Position numbers and translations under genes: made by a program. Under the pieces are notes generated by a model that made no database searches, was not told the origin of the DNA, and was given only the letters and a program-made list of their open reading frames with translations. A DNA stretch of 64,000 nt from Myrica gale (taxonomy: Eukaryota; Streptophyta; Magnoliopsida; Fagales; Myricaceae). Below are positions 58,149 to 64,000 of this stretch, piece by piece (the first letter of the stretch is position 1; every line of letters begins with the position of its first letter). Location of the stretch: positions 12,098,501-12,162,500 of the forward strand of contig OZ005613.1 of assembly GCA_963930655.1 (NCBI GenBank), read 5' to 3'.

Positions 58149-58674
58149 CTCACAGTGAAAAAAGTGGAAGGAGTCGACTAATGTAACCTACTCGTTCACA
58201 TAACTATAAGAACCTGAGAAGGGGGAAGTGATACTATAGCCCGTGCAATTGATTTTGAAAGCTTGACAGACCACCTACCTCGCGTGTGTCGGAACACTTT
58301 TAATAATCAATTAATCCCAATCATTTAATAAGCCCCTACGGTAATTTTCTTGTATGATAGAAAGTTTTGAATATTAATTTCAACGGTTCAACAAGGATGG
58401 ATGATAGTTCTCTTTGTCTCATGGTTTGTTTATTTATTATCATTATGTTTTTAAGTAGAAAGTTTTGATGCCACTTTGGAAAATTTTGAATATTAATATC
58501 AGCGGTTCAACAAAGAATTCCATTCAAAAGTTTGAACAGATTCCATGAAAAAAAAATCCGACAAAGCTAATTAGTCAATTAAGGTGAGCTTTTGTAATTG
58601 GAGGCTTATAAATAAAACTCAAATTTCTGGTAAATCTCATTAGTAGAGCAATGTGAGCATTTGTAATTGGACGC
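58149..58674. other. Intergenic, nothing recognised
   Basis: AT-rich. Two related phrases (TTTTGAATATTAAT(T/A)TCA(A/G)CGGTTCAACAA at 58365 and 58484) form a direct repeat about 118 bp apart. Confidence 0.4.
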
Positions 58675-58682
58675 ATATATAA

Positions 58683-60583
58683 GGCTTAATATACACGCGT
58701 GCCCTTGTGGTATAAACTTTTCTTGAATATACTTTTAGGGTTCATTTTGTTGTCCCGCTGCCCCTGTGGTGTACCTTTCCCAAAAAGACCCCTTCGTCCA
58801 TAATCCGTCTGTAAACTAACGGAATTTGTTGAGCTGTTAAAAAATTACACGTCGTAGCCAATAGAAAAATGACACGTGTTCAATTTGTTGACTATGCATA
58901 TATCCCTATGGTTCCCGTACACTCCACGCGAATGAAAAAAAATTTCATGCCAAAATTGCCCCTGCCACATCATCTGAAGAAGACAATCGTCTCAAATCCA
59001 AATTGCTTTTCCCCCAAATTGATTTCGACCGAAACTCTCTTGCTGTTCATGAAATTGCTTTTCCCCAAATCCAAATTGCTTTTCTCGTACTCTCGATTGA
59101 TACCATTTTGATGGAAAGGCTTCTGCAACACAAAATCCCATAAGTCACTAGTCGTGGCGCCCCATTAACGACACCCCGTCCTTCCTATGACCATAGAGCA
59201 ACTGGGTTCGACCCTTAGTAAATGGTATCAGGATAGACCCCTTGCACCAAACCATCCTTGTTCGTCATACACTCACTGTACTCTGTGATGTAAAAGTCAT
59301 CAACAAACGGTATTCCTTCCTCCTTGAACCCCGCCATGGCCACATCGGCACCACGCATGCGCGTTGAAGTGGCAGTCGGTTTCGCCCACCCAAATGCCAG
59401 GTAATTCATGATCCTAGCTGCTGCCTCCAAACCAATATCGATCGAACCCTGGTCAACATTCAATGTCCACTGAATCCTATAATTTTCGGATAGCAATTTA
59501 CAATTCTCAAACATAGTCGACTCCACATGAACAGGGAGACCCTCTCGGGGACCGTCATTCATTCAATGGAGAAGGAGCCAAATCGGCGGACCCTTTCACA
59601 GTGTCGGCGAGCACGACGTTCCCGAAGTCCGACGCCGTGGGAAGGTCCCAAATGGCGAGGACTTGGATCTGATCCCATGTCACGTTCTTCCTCAAATGCA
59701 CAACGAAACTTGCGTTCTTGTAGGTTTTGTTTAGGTTGTGGTCGGAGACCACGAAGCCGGCAGTGAGGTTACCGAAATCTGGTGCGACCGCACCCCACCA
59801 GCGGACTTCGGTCCCTGGTAGCATGTCGAATTGGGAAACCCGAAAAGAACAATCGTCGATTATGGTTAGGACGCCTCGGAGTTGGTGCTGGGCCATCTTG
59901 AATTTGGATCGGAGGTGGATGAGTGGGTTGGTTTGGGAGCATATGGGACCAGGATCTGCATGACAGAAAAGGACGGAGAGGAGAACGTTCAAGAGAAACC
60001 CTAGGAAGACGGATATTTGAGGCATGAGGAGGGGAGGGTGGGAGATCCGGATCTAGTCGGATCGTGTCCCCGTGTATTGGGGTTCGAATTCGCGGTCAGC
60101 TTCAGGTTATGAGTGAGGGAATAGACCAGGTTTGAAAAGAAAGAGAGCTAGAGAGAGAGAGAGCGCGAGGGAATGATATGTTTACCTGTTGCTATATGAT
60201 CGGAAGGAAGGAACTGAAGTCGCCGCCGATGAGAAATACAGAGTGCGGCAGAGGGTCTGTTCGAACAGAAGGTCAGGGGTTAGTTTGATTTTGTGGATTT
60301 TAAGGGCATTTCGGTAAACTGCCATGGAGAGAGTGACTTGGATATAGAGGTGGGAAAAAAATTGGTCCAGTCAACAGGTATGAACACGTGTTGCAGTTTA
60401 ATTGGATGTGACGTGGTCAATTGGTTCAAGTCATCAATTTCCGTCTAAAAATAGACGGAATATTTCAGGAGGGGTATAACGGGAAAAATGGATATACCAC
60501 AGGGGTGGCGGGACAACAAAAATTATCCTAAGGGTATTTCTAAGAAAACATTAAACCCTATGGACACGCGTGTATATTAAGCC
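58683..60583. mobile_element. Long-TIR element, 1.90 kb, carrying a DM13-DOMON gene fragment (Pack-type)
   Basis: Ends are GGCTTAATATACACGCGTG and its inverse (CACGCGTGTATATTAAGCC at 60565-60583). The arms continue inward with TTGTTGTCCCGC(T/C)(G/A)CCCCTGTGG-type sequence. Flanks are (C/T)ATATATAA at 58674-58682 and 60584-60592, a 9-bp duplication with one mismatch. The left arm is longer (to about 59100) than the right (from about 60360). The size of the duplication and the long arms suggest a Mutator-like element. The inside holds a piece of a host gene and no transposase. Same family as 16955-18200. Confidence 0.8.
59215..60025 (-). pseudogene. Captured DM13-DOMON gene fragment (At5g54830-like)
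   Basis: ATG 60025 starts a signal peptide (MPQISVFLGFLLNVLLSVLF then CHADPGP). A DM13-type domain follows (KMAQHQLRGVLTIIDDCSFR, VRWWGAVAPDFGNLTAGFVV, SFVVHLRKNVTWDQIQVLAI, WDLPTASDFGNVVL). A 4-bp duplication (CATT at 59556-59563) then shifts the frame, and a DOMON start is read in the other frame: CKLLSENYRIQWTLNVDQGS, DIGLEAAARIMNYLAFGWAK, GIPFVDDFYITEYSECM, ending at a stop at 59215. Full-length plant proteins of this kind are several hundred residues longer, with a cytochrome b561-like membrane end. Here only about 270 residues remain, between transposon arms. The intact donor gene must be elsewhere in the genome. Confidence 0.8.
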
Positions 60584-60592
60584 TATATATAA

Positions 60593-61250
60593 TCTAATCC
60601 TTTGCCTTGTTGAGTATACTAGTGAATATCAGGGATTGAGCCTTCTAGTGTATCAATTTTTTTTTTAAACAAAGGTTTCAATACAAATTCAACCGTTCAA
60701 ACAACTAAAACTTATAGTGTTCAAACAACTAAAACTCGGGCAACCATTGGAATGTAATCCATGAAACAGCAGGAAAATATTACGCAGTGGAACACAAATT
60801 TTAACCTTTGGAAGTCAGTTAGAATAATAGAGTGAAATATTATAATCAAATTGATAATATATGATACCATGTGATTAATTGTAAATAATATTATATAATC
60901 ACGACTAAGCATAGTATATGTGCAATTTACGTGGTATATATAAAGACTGTAATCTGTATATATGTGCAATTCTATTAAAAGTAATACTAATTTTAGTTTT
61001 ACGAAAGCAAGCTTGACATTAATTTCACAATTTACGTGGTGAAAATGATAATTTTTGCTGAAAACTTGGTGGACCAAGTAGATCTGAATTCCAAGTGCAA
61101 CACTAGGTGTACATATTGTAGTTAAGTGTAGTTAAAAAGCTAATCAAACTGTAAAATTTAAGGGCATTACTCGTTGTTGGAAGATTTTATTATTTTTATT
61201 ATTTTATACGAAATTCAAAGCATAATAGTTTTATATTTCTATTATTATTT
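60593..61250. other. Intergenic, nothing recognised
   Basis: Very AT-rich (60780-61250). Chance frames only. Confidence 0.4.
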
Positions 61251-61900
61251 TCATTTTTTTCCCATCTTCCCTTTTTTTACATAAAAATTAACAAACGCAG
61301 CCTCAGATGAGAAATAGCTTGAGTCTGAAATTTTGCTCGTAATTTTCATTCCCTGCAGCGTAGGATGAAGCTCAATGCCTTCTGGGTTAAAAAGCTGGAT
61401 GGCGTTGCAGTGGGGAATAGAGGTTAGTCTCTCACCAAACTGTTCGCGCCAAAGTAGCCCAGTAGTGTATTTTCCATGGACTGCCCACTTCACAAGTACG
61501 CTTTGAACCGCCATCATACTGTCAACCACCGCTTGGAAGTTCTAAAGAATACAACTTTGGTACACCCACGAATAGAAACTGTCTCAGAACCTCATCAATG
61601 GCTTCCATTTCTGCAATTCTCCTGTCCTTCACCATATTAATAAGCATATCACATGTTATCATCCCAGCATCGGTGCTGGAAGATCTCACCAACTTAAAGC
61701 CACCTGCAAATTTCAACTCTACAATCATGACCAACTGCTTCCACAACCCATCCTTAAGATACTGCAATTCCTCGCCAATGGACCTGAACGAAATCTTTAA
61801 ATCCACCATTGTTGCAAGCCATCTTTGCAATGTGTCAAAGAACCCAAACTGTGTGGAGTCTTTCCCCAAAATAGACCTCCAAAGCCGACCAAGGATTGCT
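61251..61900 (-). pseudogene. Unrecognised minus-strand coding-like relic
   Basis: Two abutting minus-strand frames look protein-like: 61869 to about 61535 (LGKDSTQFGFFDTLQRWLAT, VDLKISFRSIGEELQYLKDG, MLINMVKDRRIAEMEAIDEV) and about 61545 to 61251 (AVVDSMMAVQSVLVKWAVHG, LLWREQFGERLTSIPHCNAI, LFNPEGIELHPTLQGMKI). They are joined by one frame change near 61540. The composition is that of a real soluble protein, with no low-complexity stretches. I do not recognise the family. It overlaps the possible N-terminus of the receptor-like gene on the other strand; at most one of the two readings is right for this stretch. Confidence 0.4.
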
Positions 61901-63292
61901 CCACTCTACTTGTCATTCAGTTTCTTTTGGAAGTACTGCCCATTGAGTATCCTGATAATCGATTTGTCCAACAACTCTATGACGGGTAGTTTCCCAGTCG
62001 ATGTCCTCCAATGCACCCAAATCCAAGCGCTTGATTTGAGCCATAATGATCTTACTGGTGACGTCCCCAAAGACAGCTTCTCTCCCCTCACCAACCTTAC
62101 AGTTCTAAATCTGTCGTACAATCACTTTTCTGAGATTAAAATGTCTGATGCCGAGTTCTTCAAAAGGTTTAATGCTTCTAGTTTTCTTCATTCCGGCCTC
62201 CTTCCGGACAGGAAGAAGTTTACAATCAAGGCTTTAATCTTGTTAGTAGGTTTTCCTATCTTCGTGGTTGTGATGGTGGGTTGCTTTGGTTGGCTCTGTT
62301 TCCGAAGACCGGATTACCTGCCAAGAGTGATGCGTAGAAAGAACATGTTCACACCACAAATTCTCGAGGCAGCAACTGACGGCTTTTTGAGAAAGAATTT
62401 GGTGGGAAAGAGCGTGGGAGTTGATATCTACAGGGGAACTCTGAGAGATGGTACTGGAGTGAGGATTGAGATCTATTTGGATGACATATCTAGGGATAGC
62501 AAACGGAGATTTGTTGAAGAATGCAAGGTTCTTGTTCAATTACGCCACAAGAACATAGTTCACGTTTTGGGATGGTGTAACAGCCGAAGACTGAGGGCTC
62601 TGGTTACAGAATGGGTGGAGAGCATGAGCGTTGAGATATGGCTATCAGAGTCGGATCCCCCATGGAAGCAGAGGTTAAAAATAGTGACAGGAGTAGTGGA
62701 AGGAATGTGTTATCTGCAGGAGGAATGGCCTGAAGTTGGGTATGATCTCAGGATAAGCAGTATCCTATTATCTGAAGATCTAGAGCCACTGATTTCAAGG
62801 TTTAAGCTTGGAGATCAAAGCAGTAGTTCAAGGAGTAAGCGAATTTTCTACTCTCATGATCTGTTTCTGTGTTAATTTCTTGCTTTTCTTATGTTTGTTT
62901 TTGTTCTTTAGTTAACCCCCATATATAATTCGGTTTCAGACATTTACAAATTTGGAGTATTCCTACTGGAGATGGTGGTGAACAGGATTCCGGGGGATGA
63001 GTTCCAGAGTGGTGAGGCTGGCTTTATTGAACATATTAGAATGCACTATCCAGGAATTTTGAGGGAGGTGGTTGACCAGAGAATGGAAATGACAGAAAAT
63101 GCATACGATCAAGCTACACAGGCAATAGGCTTAGGTTTGATGTGCACAGATCAGACAAGCAACCATCGGTTGAACTTGGGTCAGATTTCTGATATGATAA
63201 CTCGAGCCTATGAATCTTGGCAAGTTTTTGAGTCTCCTACCCATAAAAGACCACATGGAGATAGAGGGAAGGGCAACAAGCGTACCCAATGA
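61598..63292 (+). CDS. LRR receptor-like pseudokinase, two exons (gene or relic)
   Basis: Exon 1 to 62834, exon 2 62940-63292, GT-AG, phase 1; 529 codons if ATG 61598 is used. LRRs begin near 61945 (ILIIDLSNNSMTGSFP, IQALDLSHNDLTGDVP, LTVLNLSYNHFSE). One membrane segment (ALILLVGFPIFVVVMVGCFG) and a kinase-like domain (FTPQILEAATDGFLRKNLVG) follow. Catalytic residues are absent: no VAIK lysine (GVRIEIYL), the HRD loop reads YDLRISSILL, and DFG is replaced (SRFKLGD). Exon 2 gives IYKFGVFLLEMV and a normal C-lobe (GLGLMCTDQ). Such LRR pseudokinases act as co-receptors or decoys. The N-terminal 100 residues look unlike an LRR ectodomain and may be fortuitous; the true 5' end may be lost at about 61905. 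Confidence 0.6.
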
Positions 63293-64000
63293 AGTATACA
63301 AGAATTTCTGTCGATTTAAACATGCGATAGAGACATTTGAATCTATCTTATCGGATTTCCTTTCCGTGCCACATGCACTTAAGACTTAAATTTTTTTTCT
63401 CCCTTCTGATTCTCGTTCCAATATTGTTCTCGAAAGTGTTGCTTCTGTGTAGAAACAAACTCTCAAAATTTATGACCAACCTTTCTTCAATGATCATACA
63501 ACAAACCAGAGTTAACAAGTAGATCCTACACCATTTTAATGTTGTCTATATTTGCTAGTGTAAAGTTCGAGACATGATGAACACTACAATAAAGTCCACC
63601 TATTGTGTTTTTTTTTTCTGAATTGTAACAGAAAATCTTGATTATTTCCATTAAAAAGATTGTATGGAATAACTATTGTGCTTAACATTTTCTAAATTAC
63701 AACAAAAAATTGTAGATCTTAATCTTTTCCATTAAAAATTTGTACAGACCAATTAAAGAACTCCGGTAAATAGAAGATCTACATGACCCACTCCTCAAAA
63801 GATTGAACGTGCTGAACCCCACTACTTGTATGTTATTTCAGAGGAAATATATGTTCTTGATCTGATATAATATCTGCTGACAAAGTTGTGATAGATACAA
63901 CTGATGTTCTTAAGCAAGAGCTGGTGCAATCTTAAGAGACAAAAAGTGAAATCTTTAAGCTGGGCAAAGTGGAATTAAAGGTGATAGTTTAGGATGGTTC
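63293..64000. other. 3' flank of the receptor-like gene, nothing recognised
   Basis: AT-rich. Two similar stretches (TTGTAACAGAAAATCTTGATTATTTCCATTAAAAA at 63624 and a variant at 63697) make a short direct repeat of about 73 bp period. No gene seen. Confidence 0.4.

Noticed and set aside
1-64000. tRNA, rRNA or organellar DNA insertions
   Set aside because: No cloverleaf-like sequence, rRNA core or plastid/mitochondrial gene sequence was recognised by eye.

Overview
The window is nuclear DNA of a flowering plant, most likely a eudicot. It has multi-exon genes with GT-AG introns, a CHUP1/IPGA1-type gene, an organellar TWINKY-type primase gene, receptor-kinase and NLR-like relics, and a dense bed of plant transposons (Sirevirus-type Copia, L1-type LINEs, MULE, CACTA, several MITE families). 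I could not identify the species.

Layout. 1-1897 is the 3' end of a forward Sirevirus (internal tail, polypurine tract, 3' LTR), inserted in a forward LINE. The LINE resumes at 1898, is split at about 4087 by a long-TIR element (4087-15050) and continues at 15051-15551. That element carries a broken gene for a putative plant transposon protein (the family often named Transposase_32-like). The gene is itself split by a 384-bp MITE (6106-6489; 9-bp target duplication) and a 6.7-kb MULE (6544-13268; 9-bp duplication). The MULE holds a MuDR-type transposase relic and a 2.2-kb CACTA element (7116-9296; 3-bp duplication) with a captured C2-domain gene piece. From 15.55 to 18.5 kb there are two LINE fragments around a small long-TIR element. 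19148-23363 (minus) is a seven-exon CHUP1-like gene with one in-frame stop at codon 368. 23.97-38.16 kb is a minus-strand LINE interrupted by a Sirevirus (24366-33652, duplication GAGGG). 38.17-39.47 kb is a forward LINE ORF1. 39.5-42.6 kb holds a Tourist-like MITE and a probable NLR leucine-rich-repeat relic. 42620-47363 is a LINE with a 12-bp target duplication. 49006-57204 is a 13-exon TWINKY-like gene that reads open throughout (371 codons). 58683-60583 is a second member of the small long-TIR family and carries a DM13-DOMON gene fragment. 61.6-63.3 kb is an LRR receptor-like pseudokinase gene or relic.

Only the CHUP1-like and TWINKY-like genes look like ordinary host genes; neither shows an operon-like or functional link to the other. 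The most interesting point is that the Transposase_32-like protein occurs twice in different mobile contexts: downstream of pol in the Sirevirus, behind a promoter-like block that copies the design of the LTR promoter, and as the only recognisable gene of the 3.8-kb (before insertions) long-TIR element. All coordinates, splice sites and repeats were read by eye; family assignments come from recalled family features, not from database searches.
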